A stretch of DNA of 64,000 bases, from NCBI GenBank assembly GCA_029531795.1, contig JAPEIS010000006.1, forward strand, positions 1,674,001-1,738,000. The letters run 5' to 3'. Positions 12,754-23,964 of the stretch are shown here, piece by piece. How positions within the stretch are numbered: the first letter of the stretch is position 1; each line of letters opens with the position of its first letter. The position numbers and the translations under genes were made by a program. The stretch is from Sclerotinia nivalis. Lineage: Eukaryota > Ascomycota > Leotiomycetes > Helotiales > Sclerotiniaceae. The notes below the pieces were generated by a model. It did no database searches. It saw only the letters and a list, made by a program, of their open reading frames with translations, and was not told the origin of the DNA.

Positions 12754-14580
12754 TTACGCTTCATCGACCCATCCTAATTGTTCGCCCATTTTAACCCTTT
12801 GGCCCTTCTCAATGGCCCAATTCCAACCTCCTTTTCTCTTCTGTCCCATCCAACCTTCATCCAGACTTGGTCTTTCTCCTTTAGGTGCCTCAAACACAAG
12901 TACAACTGTACTTCCTAACTGAAATCCTCCCATTTCTTCACCCCTCCTTAGGGCATGGCCGCGGAGGATGGGACTCGCAGCCTCGTAAGTAGCTTCAGCA
13001 AACCCGCTATAGGACTCCCCGCGTTTTGCGGCCTCATCAGCAGCTCTGTCGGCAGCAGTATCTGTTGTTAAAGAATTTGTTCGTAGTTCTCGATCAAAAT
13101 TGATCTTAATGGAGCCCACGTTTGTGGCACCGACAGGAATGTACGAGAAGAAACCCCACCTCCATCTGCCAAGAAGTACAACCCGCTCATTCAGTACGAA
13201 CAACCCTGGTAATGTTCGTTGAAGATAGGGAGATACCGAGTATAATTCTCCAGCGAAATGACGTCGCTTCTCAACAACCCAAGCAGTTGGAGAATGAAAA
13301 CGATGATAGTCACCAGGTGCCAAATATACAACTACATAGTACAAAGCGGTCTTGTTCTCCGTAGTAAGTCGAGAGTACCACGGCTTTTCTCCAAGAGCAA
13401 GGTCAGCACGGACTTCTGCTTCAGAAGCTGCCTTTGGTGTGGTTGAGGCATCACTTGTCTTCTTTCCGGGTTGCTTTTGGGGCGGCCCGGAGAGTAAGTT
13501 TGGAAGAGTATATGAGATGCCATTGACAGTCGCGAACTTTTCGTCTTGCTTGATAATCTCTTCATCTCCGTCGCTATATCTCGCCTTACTTTGTTTCGGC
13601 CTGGTATCTTGAGGCGGGGTGAATATGCTGGAAGGATCTGCAGGATTTGGAGTGGTAGCTGGTTTACTGGTACCAAGAAGGGCATCCAGACTATACGTCA
13701 TTCCCTTGACTTGCTCTACCTCGCCACTTTCGATGACACCAAACTGAAGAATTCGACCATCAGATGGAGAAAGCAATGCATTTGGGTTCGGATGAAGTGG
13801 GCGAGCTCCTGGCTTTAAGGTGCGATAGAAGAACGAAGCTAGATTAGGATATACGTGAAGGTCAGGTTCTGATACTTCAGAGAGGCTAGCAGACACAGAG
13901 TTAGAGAATGTATATTTTTGGGATTGAGAAGTGCACATACTTGACGCCGAAAATAAAAGAATATAATTTAAATCCCGGGACTCGTAGATAATAAGGTATT
14001 TCCAATTCATTAAATTTGCCCCATATTCTTGACATAGCTTTCAGAGGAAGAGTCGACATTACTTGAACCTGCCTGCAATTGTGTTAGCTAAACACTTGAG
14101 ACACCGGAAAATAGCATACCATGGTCCTGAGGGCCTTACCCTTTCTCTCTTTTTAGGTCGTCCTTGATAATCTCTATCGTCTCCATTGTCTCCAGATCCC
14201 ACACTACTGGCAATTCCATCTTCGTCTTCTTCTTCCCTCCTCTTTGCCTTCTCCCGCTCATTCAGCCGATAAATCTGAACAAGCCCTAGGAAGCCTATAC
14301 CCAATCCTACAGGTATATGATACCATGTTATTTTCGTGTCATTCAGAGCCCTCCGTAATCTCGTGCCAAAGGATTCCTTGTACTCGTTGTTCTGACGATA
14401 AAATCTCGCAGATGATGAAAAATTCCGAGGTCTATGACACCGGCATATGCACTGCGATTGCCCTAAAATGGACGAGGTTCGCAGAGTGAAAGGGCCTCCC
14501 CGTGATAATTGAGAAGGCGTCGCATGCGCCGTGACGAGTCGATACGCCATCAAGGAGGCAATAATGGATATCTCGTTCAA
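12754..14580 (-). CDS. psd1: Mitochondrial phosphatidylserine decarboxylase proenzyme
   Basis: Predicted 574-residue Psd1, which converts phosphatidylserine to phosphatidylethanolamine at the mitochondrial inner membrane. Exons are 14120-14580, 13941-14072 and 12754-13885. Introns are 47 nt (GTATGC..TTGCAG) and 55 nt (GTATGT..TGCTAG), both phase 2. The N-terminus is Arg/Ser-rich and acid-poor, fitting a mitochondrial presequence. One membrane span lies at about residues 88-108 (HIPVGLGIGFLGLVQIYRL). The catalytic domain contains LLSPSDGRI, YLAPGDYHRFHSP and the autocatalytic LGST motif at 521-524. Cleavage there leaves Ser523 (codon 12910-12912) as the pyruvoyl cofactor on a 52-residue alpha chain. 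A Pro/Lys/Ser-rich insertion of about 100 residues separates two beta-chain blocks, as in other filamentous fungi. The gene is divergent from the PAC4-type chaperone gene. Very secure. Confidence 0.96.
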
Positions 14581-14964
14581 TTGTGGTCAAGAATTGATTG
14601 TTTGTGAATATCCAAATAACTCAAAATCAAGCAATGACGAAATTCATTTATTTTGCCGCCACTGATGTTCACCGCTTTCCAGCACCTTCTGCAAGTCAAA
14701 ATTATCTTCCAATTGAAATCATAAATGCATCACAAGTAAAACCAAGATATCTGAACAAGTCATAAAAAATTTCGGTTTCTTTGTACAAGAATTAGCATAA
14801 GATTGTACGTATTTGACAGGTTGAAGTGCATGGAAATGTTATGGTAGTAAAGTTGTATCTGTGTATCAGTTCCGTCCTCCATCTATACCCCGCCAACCAA
14901 AATGTCGAACATCTACTCTTTTCCACCACAAACATCTCCCAATACCTAGCAACATCAGTAAAAG
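14581..14964. promoter_or_regulatory. Shared promoter of psd1 and the PAC4-type gene
   Basis: 384 bp between divergent start codons. AT-rich. It contains several short upstream ATGs on the plus strand but no supported coding sequence. It should hold both promoters. No proteasome-associated control element is evident by eye. Confidence 0.5.
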
Positions 14965-15487
14965 ATGGCGGATTCAAGTACAGCGTTCATGGGCGCGTCA
15001 CAACCATCTATTCAGATCTCATTTCCTCTTCCGAAAGCTCTAGAGACTAATATTCATCTGCACTTGACAATCAACAAAATTTCATTGTTGTTGTTCCTCA
15101 CAACGGCATTAAATGGTGATACTTCCACAGCACCACCTCTGGGCTCGTTCGTCTATGCGCTTCCCAATGTAAGCCCAATTCTTTTGTTTTCGCTTTCATC
15201 TTTCCGCATTAACATGTATTTAGAGAATGAATGCTAGTCAACCACTTTCTACACCGTTGTGTGTCTATGAATCCTCAGTCGAGTTCACCACCCGACTTGC
15301 AAAATTGTTGGCGCGCAAAACAGGAAAGCCTGTCTACGTTGGCAATTCTATCAGTTTCGCAAGTGCAGGAATGGGCGGAACTGTGGAGGAGGAGATGGAA
15401 GGTTTCAAGAAGGTGGTGGAAATTGTCATGGAACAAGTGCGAAAGACTGAAGGTCAACTGATTGTGAAAGGTACCAATGGCACCTAA
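14965..15487 (+). CDS. Proteasome assembly chaperone 4-like protein
   Basis: Predicted 155-residue homologue of PAC4/Poc4, a small chaperone that pairs with PAC3/Poc3 to guide 20S proteasome alpha-ring assembly. Exons are 14965-15168 and 15224-15487, with a 55-nt phase-0 intron (GTAAGC..TTTAG). Residues 15-65 (PSIQISFPLP, HLHLTINKISLLLFLTT) form the first strands. The splice gives GSFVYALPNRMNASQPLS, then VYESSVEFTTRLAKLLARKT, PVYVGNSISF and a C-terminal helix EEEMEGFKKVVEIVMEQV. This order matches the PAC4 fold (strands, central helix, strands, helix). Length agrees with the family. Without a search the match rests on motif recall, so PAC3 cannot be fully excluded. It shares a promoter with psd1. 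Confidence 0.75.
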
Positions 15488-17685
15488 ATCGAAGTCGTCA
15501 CTGTCTCCAATACTCCATTAAATTTAGATGAAGCACCAGCTACTACACACATTATTCTAGTTCGTACGAGGAGAGCGGACGATACCGAGAATCGGGTTCT
15601 TGCAAAGCAAACTACAACTTGATAATTGTGCGCCCTACAGTTGTACAAATGCCGGTTCTAGAAATGCCAATGAGCTATTCAAGCCATCTCAAAGATGGTA
15701 ATACCTAAGATCAAAGATTTATAGGCCAAAAGTCTTCATCGAGGCTTGTATCGCGATCACTTGTGGGACAGCAATAGTCGTCAGATGTACGACCTGACAA
15801 AGAACGGGACCAAATCCTTGGGATCTTGCTTGCACAGTATTATTCTGCGGTGGAACAATAATAGCGCTAGAAACTTACCAAGGTCCAATATGTTTCTGTA
15901 TTCTTCTGAAGACATTCAATGACCCACGGCCCGCCCCGCCAATACTTCAGTGTCTTTCAAATCTTTCGTCGTGTGCAACCGACAATCTTGTCTAGCAATC
16001 GCTGAAGTCTCAATAATGACATGTGCATCTGCTATATGCAAGATTCCTAGCCAACTTTCAATCCAGCATCGATTTAAGATTCCGTCAAGACAATGAGGTT
16101 ATCGATTCATTTCTATTCTGAGTAAAAGTTGTACAGCTTGCCGCCACACTGGGACCCGAACTTTTGAGGGATTGGGAATGAGTTGGCTTCATGACATAGG
16201 GCTGGGGCTACAGTTAACGGGATGACTACTGTTGGGTCCTCACAATAAAGTCAAATAAATATGAAGTATTGTGCGATACGCCGACCATTTAACGCAAATC
16301 CTTTACTAAATGAATAGAACTAGATATTCGCAATCTAAAGCTTCCGTGAATAACGATATTCTTTAGGCTGGGACTTTAGGTTCTGAAGTTACACGATGTC
16401 TTAAAACTCTTTCTTCGCCTTAGTGACAAATTGCATTAACAAAATAATAAATGTATCTACAAATATCAGTCATGAGATAGTAACAGCAAGATCAATATCA
16501 AACTTGGAAGATGCATTACCTACATTCGCCTAATGATGTTATGTTATGTTATTATTTTATTTTTGATTTGTATCTCCATCAGTATCTAGGTACTTATAAC
16601 TGTATTAAGATTCGATTCAGTATCACTCAATAGCCTTCCCTTCTATCATCTATCATCTATCATCATCTTACCATCCTACCATCCTACCATCCTACGCTTC
16701 TATCCAGTCTACCCACTCTCCTAAATTGATACCGTCAAGTATTGCTTTCATTGCCCTGCCCAAAAGTTATACTTCCAAGCGAGAGGTTTATTCTTCACAT
16801 GCGCGCAATTTTGCCTATATTTTCTTCTTCGAGCACAAGTGGCAGGTACCCGTGTGTACAAGTGCAAGAACAGTTCAAAGAACCCGCTAGAAAGGATTTA
16901 AAAAATACCCTTTCGAAGTTTGGTAGCCGCCAAAAACCCCCATAATTTATATATATTTTTTTCAGTTATTCACTTACCTGCCTACCTAGTAGCTCCTTGG
17001 TAACTTTTATTTTGTTTGCTCCGTACACCAGTCAGTATCTTTCTTATAAGCAAGATCTTACCTTCCCACCACCACATTACCAACATTACCACATCACCAC
17101 ATCACCACGATATCGATCGGTGCAGTATAAAATTTTTGTCAATTATAAAAACCCCTCGACGAAAAAGCCAGTCAGTCAAAAGAAGCTTTAATCACAATCC
17201 AATCATACAACACAACCAATAACTCCCCTGCAAGCGTCATATGGGCATTTCGTACTAGTACCATATCGAACCCCCAAATTCTAACACAGCTTTTCTCTAC
17301 CGCCCGCAGATCTAGCAAACAAATTGAACACCCCACCAAATTCCTACTTACGTTGAATCGTAACGCACTTCCACATTCTACCCTTTTTTCTACCTTTTTT
17401 CTACCTTTTCTCCCCCTTCAGAATTGCGGTTCGTATGTCAAAATCTCTCTTTATTTACACTTAAATCCAATTACCTATCACACCCACAGATACTTTTATA
17501 TCTATCCATCACAAGCTAACACTTCAACCTTTGCGACAGATGTCTAAGTACCTCATCTAACGTCCCACAAGTAAATTCTTGTGTGACCCCTAGAGCTTCT
17601 ATTCCTTACCTCGAAGTGAGTACCTGCATATCGGAATCTTTAGAATACCCCAAATCGAACGTGCGACAGGCTCACTGGTGAGAGG
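15488..17685. other. Intergenic region and long pyrimidine-rich leader of kap104
   Basis: 2.2 kb without a supported gene. From 15488 to about 16600 I see no open frame above 60 codons and no RNA gene. From about 16620 to 17680 the plus strand becomes strongly pyrimidine-rich, as is usual for promoters and 5' leaders in this genome. It contains two small upstream open frames (16742-16945 and 16997-17191) before the Kap104 start. Whether these are transcribed leader or promoter cannot be decided from sequence. Confidence 0.55.
16642..16695. repeat. CTATCAT and CATCCTAC tandem repeats
   Basis: Two adjoining short tandem arrays: about three copies of CTATCAT, then about three copies of CATCCTAC. 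They lie in the pyrimidine-rich region upstream of the Kap104 gene. Probably simple-sequence expansion. Confidence 0.75.
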
Positions 17686-20665
17686 GTGACAGATATGGCG
17701 TGGCAGCCGGAACAAGAGGCTTTGAGGCAATTGTCAGGATGCTTAAAAGACTCGTTAAGTGGGCATGATAAGAATGCTCAGAAGCAGGCAGAGATCGTAA
17801 GCTTTCTTCTTCGAGGATACATAACCTATGCTACCGTCGTTTTTCCAAAACTCGATCTAATTATCATACCAAACAGATGCTGTCCCAAGCAAAGTCTTCT
17901 CCCGATATCAACAATTACCTTACCTACCTGTTTTCGCACTCGGAGGTTCCCTCGGCCTTGACGTATACTCATAATGAATACTTTGCGATTCGATCGGCGG
18001 CAGCCGTAATGCTGAAGAATAACATTAGATCTGGGTACAAATCGATACCTCCTGAAAGTCTATCTCTTATCCAATCTTCCGTTCCATTGGCACTCCAAGA
18101 CAAAACCCCAACCATACGAAACTACGCTGGAAATGTGATAACAGAAATTGTTAGTAAGGGAGGAATATTAGGTTGGCCACAGATATTGCCAGATTTGCTG
18201 GCTCTGATTGGGAATACTGATGGTACAATTTCACCAGAAGCACAGGAAGGTGCCATGGCAGCTCTGTCGAAGATCTGTGAAGATAATCGGAAAATGCTGG
18301 ACAAAGAGTATCAAGGACAACGACCACTCGCTTTCATTATTCCGAAACTTATTGAGTTTGCTGCGAATGAGAGGCCAAGAATCAGAACTCTGGCTTTGAC
18401 CAGCTTGAATATCTTCATTCCGCACAAACCGCAAGCCTTACTTATATCTCTAGACGACCTTCTTAACCGCCTCTTTCAGCTCGCCAGCGACCCCTCAAAT
18501 GAAGTTCGACGACAGGTCTGCCGAGCTTTTGTCCAGATTGTGGAGATTCGACCTGACAAGATCCTTCCCCATATTGGTGGGCTGGTTGATTATATGATAG
18601 CACAGCAACGAAAAATTGATGACGAGGAGTTGGCATGCGACGCCGCCGAGTTTTGGCTTACTGTTGGGGAACACGATGAATTGTACACTGCCCTAGGTCC
18701 ATATCTTGACAAAATTATACCTGTGTTACTTGAGAGTATGGTATATAGTGAGGAGGATATTGCCATGCTTGAAGGAGGAGGCGATGATGCCGATATTGAG
18801 GATCGCGCTGAGGACATCAAACCAAAGTTTGCGAAAAACAAAGCTGCTAGGATGCAAGCAAATGGTGAAAACAATGGAGCGGCAAACAGTGATTACGCCA
18901 AACTCGCAGGCATGGATGATGATGACCTCGATGAAGGGGAAATAGGCGACGACGATGATGATGAGGCCCCCGAAGACAGATGGAATTTAAGAAAGTGTTC
19001 AGCTGCAGCACTTGATGTTTTCGCAACCGATTTCCGCGGACCAGTCTTCAACACGATCCTTCCATATTTGATGACCAACCTACGACATCAGGAATGGCCA
19101 TACCGGGAAGCAGCGGTTCTGGCTCTCGGTGCTGTTGCCGAAGGCTGTATGGCCGTCGTTACTCCACATTTGCCTGACCTGGTACCCTACCTTATCTCAC
19201 TCTTGAATGATCCTGAACCCTTAGTTAGGCAAATCACTTGCTGGACTCTTGGTAGATACTCTGCCTGGGGGGCTGGGCTTCAAGATGCGAATCTTCGAGC
19301 ACAGTTTTTCGAGCCTATGATGGAGGGCATCCTGACAAAGATGTTGGATCGCAACAAGAGGGTACAGGAAGCTGGTGCCTCGGCCTTCGCACATCTCGAA
19401 GAGAAAGCAGGTGCCAATCTCACGCCGTATTGCAAACCAATCATTCAGCAATTTGTCACGTGCTTTGAAAAATACAAGGACCGTAACATCTTCATTCTTT
19501 ACGACTGCGTTCAAACATTGGCCGAGCATGTAGGCCAAGGTTTGGCACAGCCAGAGCTTATCGATCTATTGATGCCGGCACTTATCCACCGATGGCACAA
19601 AGTTTCTGATCAATCACGAGAATTGTTCCCACTCTTAGAATGCTTATCGTATGTCGCTACTGCTTTGGCAGAAAGCTTCGCCCCATTTGCCGCCCCCGTT
19701 TTCACGAGATGTGTGACAATCATCCATCAAAATCTGAAAGAGTCCATGGCGGCGGTCAATAATCCAGGGTTAGATACTCCGGACAAGGATTTTCTGGTAA
19801 CTAGTTTGGATTTATTGAGCGCTATTATCCAAGCAGTTGACGATAAGCAATCTGCAGCGCTCGTATCCGGCTCGCAGCCCCAACTTTTTCAACTTCTCGT
19901 ATATTGCATGGAGGATCCTGAGAACGACGTCCGCCAATCATCCTACGCATTATTAGGGGATTGTGCGAAATACATATTTTCACAGCTACGAGACTTCCTC
20001 CCTGCGCTGCTCCCTGTGCTAATTAGACAACTTGACCTTGATTCGATTGTTGATGAGCAGATTGAGTCGACTTTTAGCGTGCTCAATAATGCATGCTGGT
20101 CTGCAGGTGAAGTTGCAATCCAATACCAAAATGACTTGGCCCCATACGTGCCCGAATTGTCCAAAAAATTACTCGACATACTGACCAATCAAATGGTACC
20201 AAAATCTGTCAATGAGAACGCAGCCATAGCTCTAGGGCGAATGGGTTTATTCAACGCTGAGATACTTTCACCGCACTTGGCCACCTTTTCTCAGCCATTC
20301 CTGAAGGCTCTCGAAGGCGTTGATCATACCCTGGAAAAGGCTACTGCTTTCAAGGGATTTTTGTCGATTGTTATGTTGAATCCACAAGCCATGGAGAAAA
20401 CTTTGGCGCAATTTATCACTGAGATAGCAAAATACGGAAAGGATGCTGAACCCGGCAGTGCGTGGAACGCCGAGTTGCAACAGGCATTCCAGCAGGTAAG
20501 ATGTCGAATTTCACCCTCGTAACATTTGAACGTAGCTAACATCTGTGTCTCCTATCGCAGGTACTTGATCTTTACAAGGGTTTAATTCCGGATTTCAATG
20601 CATTTCTCAGCAGCAATGTTTCTTCCACGAATATCACTGCGTTGAGGTCAACATACAACCTGTAA
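17686..20665 (+). CDS. kap104: Transportin (karyopherin beta-2, Kap104)
   Basis: Predicted 944-residue importin-beta-family receptor of the Kap104/transportin type, which carries PY-NLS cargo such as mRNA-binding proteins into the nucleus under Ran control. Exons are 17686-17796, 17877-20495 and 20561-20665. Introns are 80 nt (GTAAGC..AACAG) and 65 nt (GTAAGA..TCGCAG), both phase 0. The N-terminus MAWQPEQEALRQLSGCLKD and KNAQKQAEIMLSQAKSSPDINNYL is characteristic. HEAT repeats run through the whole protein. The transportin-specific acidic loop lies at about residues 377-405 (DDDDLDEGEIGDDDDDEAPE, then RWNLRKCSAAALD). The last exon supplies YKGLIPDFNAFLSS and a C-terminal STYNL. Two start codons (Met1 and Met4) are possible; Met4 gives the usual MAWQ start. 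Yeast-type Kap95 is excluded by the acidic loop and N-terminus. Confidence 0.95.
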
Positions 20666-22900
20666 ATATCGACATGAACAAGGTGCCTTCGGATTCATTC
20701 GCAAATCCAAGCATATTGCGATCTCGGAATTGAAATGTTCACAATATGGGCAGGCTGGCGTACACGGGCTAGGAATTGAATAAGGGTATAAGCAAGCTAA
20801 TACTTGCCGTTTGATGATGAAAAGAGAAAGTCAACTAGCAAGCAGGCAGGAGCTTGTGTGCAAAACATGCATGAAACATATGTATTTACAAAAGAGATTA
20901 ACGTGAGGAAGGTTACGTCTTATGGGATGGATGGTGATGATTAAAGCGAATAGGATTGGTAGTTTGGGGGAGGGTTGGATGAACGGAATTCATGAGGCCT
21001 AAGAGGAAAATAGCATACAACATTCTGGCAAAAGGGATGTCAGGGATCGATTTTCTCTTCCATATTTTCTTTCAGTGCAGCTTGCGTAGGTGGCCTAAAG
21101 TAGCAGACAAGGTATGATGTTATGGACTGTTACTAGCATCTTTCATCATGCACGACGATGATCATAGGGTGGATGAAACAGCGAGCAGGAACAATTAGAT
21201 AGATATACTTGATCTTTTATACCTCTTTTATCTTCTACTTCCTCGTCATCTTAGTAGGGTGGAGAGCGAAGGAAGAAGTGAAAGCAAGTTGATGAAGAAT
21301 GAAGATGTGAAGGACATAAAAAGGGTTGAAGGCATGGGCTTCAGGGTGGCAATCTTTTTTGGCAAGCATAGCGATGAGATTTTTTATATCACATACTTAG
21401 TTAGATACCGTAGATAGATAGCATATAGTTAGGAAGGATTGGTATGGCGGATCGTACATAGTAGTATAGAGATTTTAAAACATCAGATTAGGAGGTTTTT
21501 TGTGATATTTTGATGGTGATGATGTGCGAGGTGAATGTGGGAGTGGGTGGTGTCCTTGAAAGGGGATAAAGGGAGGTATCTTGTTTGAGTAGTGATATGG
21601 TGATGTGATGCGATGCGATGTGATATAAATACGCCGTGAATGGGTGGAAGCAGCACCCTGACGTGGGTGGGTACGAAGAGGGGCTGAAAAATAAGGAGGA
21701 AAGGTGGATCCTGTGTGTGTATGAAACGAGGACAAGGAGCAGGGCATATCCAAATAGAGTTGCACGTTAATGTTGAAAAAGTGCTCGCCCTGGAAAGGAA
21801 GGAGCTGAAGATTGGGAAATCACTCTCAGGGGAATGAATCGCGGAAATAGAATAGGTTAGATTCGGAGAAGAACGTCGGTGGCGCTTTGGAGTGAGTTTA
21901 TGTGTTTATGAGACTGGTGGATTTACAAAACCATGTGGTAGAATTGTGGTGATACCTTGTTTGACAAATACCGGTTTGATAAATACCGCTTTTGGCGTAT
22001 AATTAGGCGGAGGATGGATAATATAATATAATAGAGTTTTTGGGTAAATGGGTAGAGAGGTGTGAATGTAGATCTTAGGTTTGTAGAGGTGGAGGAATGG
22101 AGCTGGTCGCTGTCCCCTGGTGGAAACCTCGTGTTCGTTTGATTTGGGATCGGGGTGTCCGGTGCGCACTTGGCGGATGTTTCGTATAGCGTGTAACTTG
22201 AGTCTGTGTGAGGAGAATCTTGAGGTGGTCGGTCGGGGTGGAGAGGGAGAGGTAGGGTTGGGTTAGGGAGCGGGTGCTGCGTGCTGGGTGATTACGTGGA
22301 TTGGAGGTTTGTGTGGGATTGTTTGGATGTGCTGGGTTGGTTGCTGTAAGGAGGATATGGTAGGGCGTGTTAGGACCTTCGTATTGTGTTGTGGGACTTG
22401 CAATTGGAGTTTCGAGTGGTTATTAGTTATTCAGGTGAAGATACTGGACAGAATTGGTATAGTCCATATACACGGGACTCTAGGATTATCTTATGCTAAG
22501 TATTCTGAATCTCCAGGACTAGCATGAACATTTTGTGCAGAGTAGGAGATCCATAACGAAACAAATAGAAGGAATGAGATACTGAGATATCGATCAAGAT
22601 CAAAAGCAGAAGCAGAAGTGGAAATAAGATGGAAAAGAAATGAGAGGACATACGCAAAGAAACATTATAGCCTTTTAGATGCCGTAAAACTTACCAATCT
22701 TGAGATTTTCCGCATTCGTCTCGGAAGTTCGTCTCATACTCAAGACCAATTACTACTCATTTCTTCATCTTGTTAGATGAATTCCGGCGAGATCGGTGGA
22801 TCTTGTGATGAGGAAATAGCTGAAGCAATTGTAAACATCAGGCTGTTTAAATTTACCTAAAAGCTACTTCCACCTACCTGAGTGAAATTGAATGAAACCC
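20666..22900. other. Gene-free region with pyrimidine-rich minus strand
   Basis: Downstream of kap104. From about 21200 to 22900 the plus strand is purine/GT-rich, so the minus strand has the C/T-rich, CATC-containing look of leaders elsewhere in this window. No minus-strand gene begins downstream of it, only small unconvincing open frames (for example 21475-21765 and 21906-22169). A noncoding or antisense transcript is possible; no coding gene is supported. Confidence 0.5.
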
Positions 22901-23175
22901 CATCCAATACCCCCTCTTGAACAAGTCCCAGCTTAGCACAAGAAACAATCTTACTAAGGAATACATGAGAACTGGCTAGATCCCGAGCAGGAGAGGGTGG
23001 AAATGAACGAGTATATTGTATTTTTGATGATGGAGGAACTGGTGCTGGAAAGAATATTAGCTGGTGTGTGAGTTGAGTTATGCCTGAGGAGTTTCTAATA
23101 GTCTGCGATGCAGTTGGACGATGGGAGAGCCTTGTTTTATCAAATTAGTTCATGTATTGTATCTCTTTGATATAT

Positions 23176-23261
23176 TTGGGATCGTTGCGAATACTGAAGT
23201 CACTTGGAGTCGTTGTGAACATTGAAGTCATTTGGGACATTGAAACGATTTTGACGCATTC
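23176..23261. repeat. Degenerate tandem repeat, about 28-nt unit
   Basis: Two neighbouring segments (23176-23203 and 23204-23231) align with few differences: each begins TTGG, contains TCGTTG and ends TGAAGTCA. A third, more diverged copy beginning TTGGGACATTGAAACGAT follows. Possibly an old minisatellite. Confidence 0.6.
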
Positions 23262-23936
23262 AAACGATTTGAGGCATTTTTAGAACAATGAAACCAACTG
23301 GCACATTGGATTCATTCATTTCAATCAACAAATCCAATGAAATGTTTCAACTACATTCACAAGATTCCCAGCAATTCAAATATCGAAAAGCTTCGTTCGA
23401 ATCGTATTGATATAAATTCCGAGTATACCATTGGATCTAATATAAGGATTTTCTTACTGACTAACACAGTGATACCTACTGGTCCTGGAAGGGCTGCTCA
23501 AATGTGTGCAGACGGATTTTTGTGTTGAAAACTCACTCAAGCCTCATTTGAAGCTCAAGATGCCATCCCCGAAGGACGCAGTTTAGGTATAGTATCTGAA
23601 CACAAAGTTTTCCCTTGTAACGTTCAATGTGATTATAAATCTCTCGCTCGATTGTAACCAGCCCCGACAGTAGCATGTGCAATATCGAAGCCTTTTTGCA
23701 TGCTGACTCAATGGGCCGATTACTGTCAGCGTATATTCCTTCTCTACCAAGCCTCGCCTCCCCTTTCAATATTGGTGAATCTCTGGCCGACTACTGGATT
23801 ATTGCTTCTAGCTGTAAACAATCAACCACTGAAAAATCCAATTCCAGACCGCCTGAGCGACTTCGCCGTCAAAGTACTTGAATTACTACCACCCTATGTT
23901 TACACACCAGGCAGTCGTGGTGGCTCATTGAATAAC

Positions 23937-23964
23937 AGTAAGAACTCTACTTAGAGTTCTTACT
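23937..23964. repeat. Perfect inverted repeat, 13-bp arms, 2-nt loop
   Basis: The left arm AGTAAGAACTCTA and right arm TAGAGTTCTTACT are exact reverse complements separated by only CT. Such a tight hairpin is rare by chance. It lies in noncoding DNA with no protein-coding or RNA gene that I recognise around it. Confidence 0.9.

Noticed and set aside
10673..14580. Flavin monooxygenase next to psd1 as part of a secondary-metabolite or siderophore cluster
   Set aside because: No polyketide, peptide or terpene synthase, no siderophore synthetase and no dedicated transporter nearby. All neighbours are housekeeping genes.
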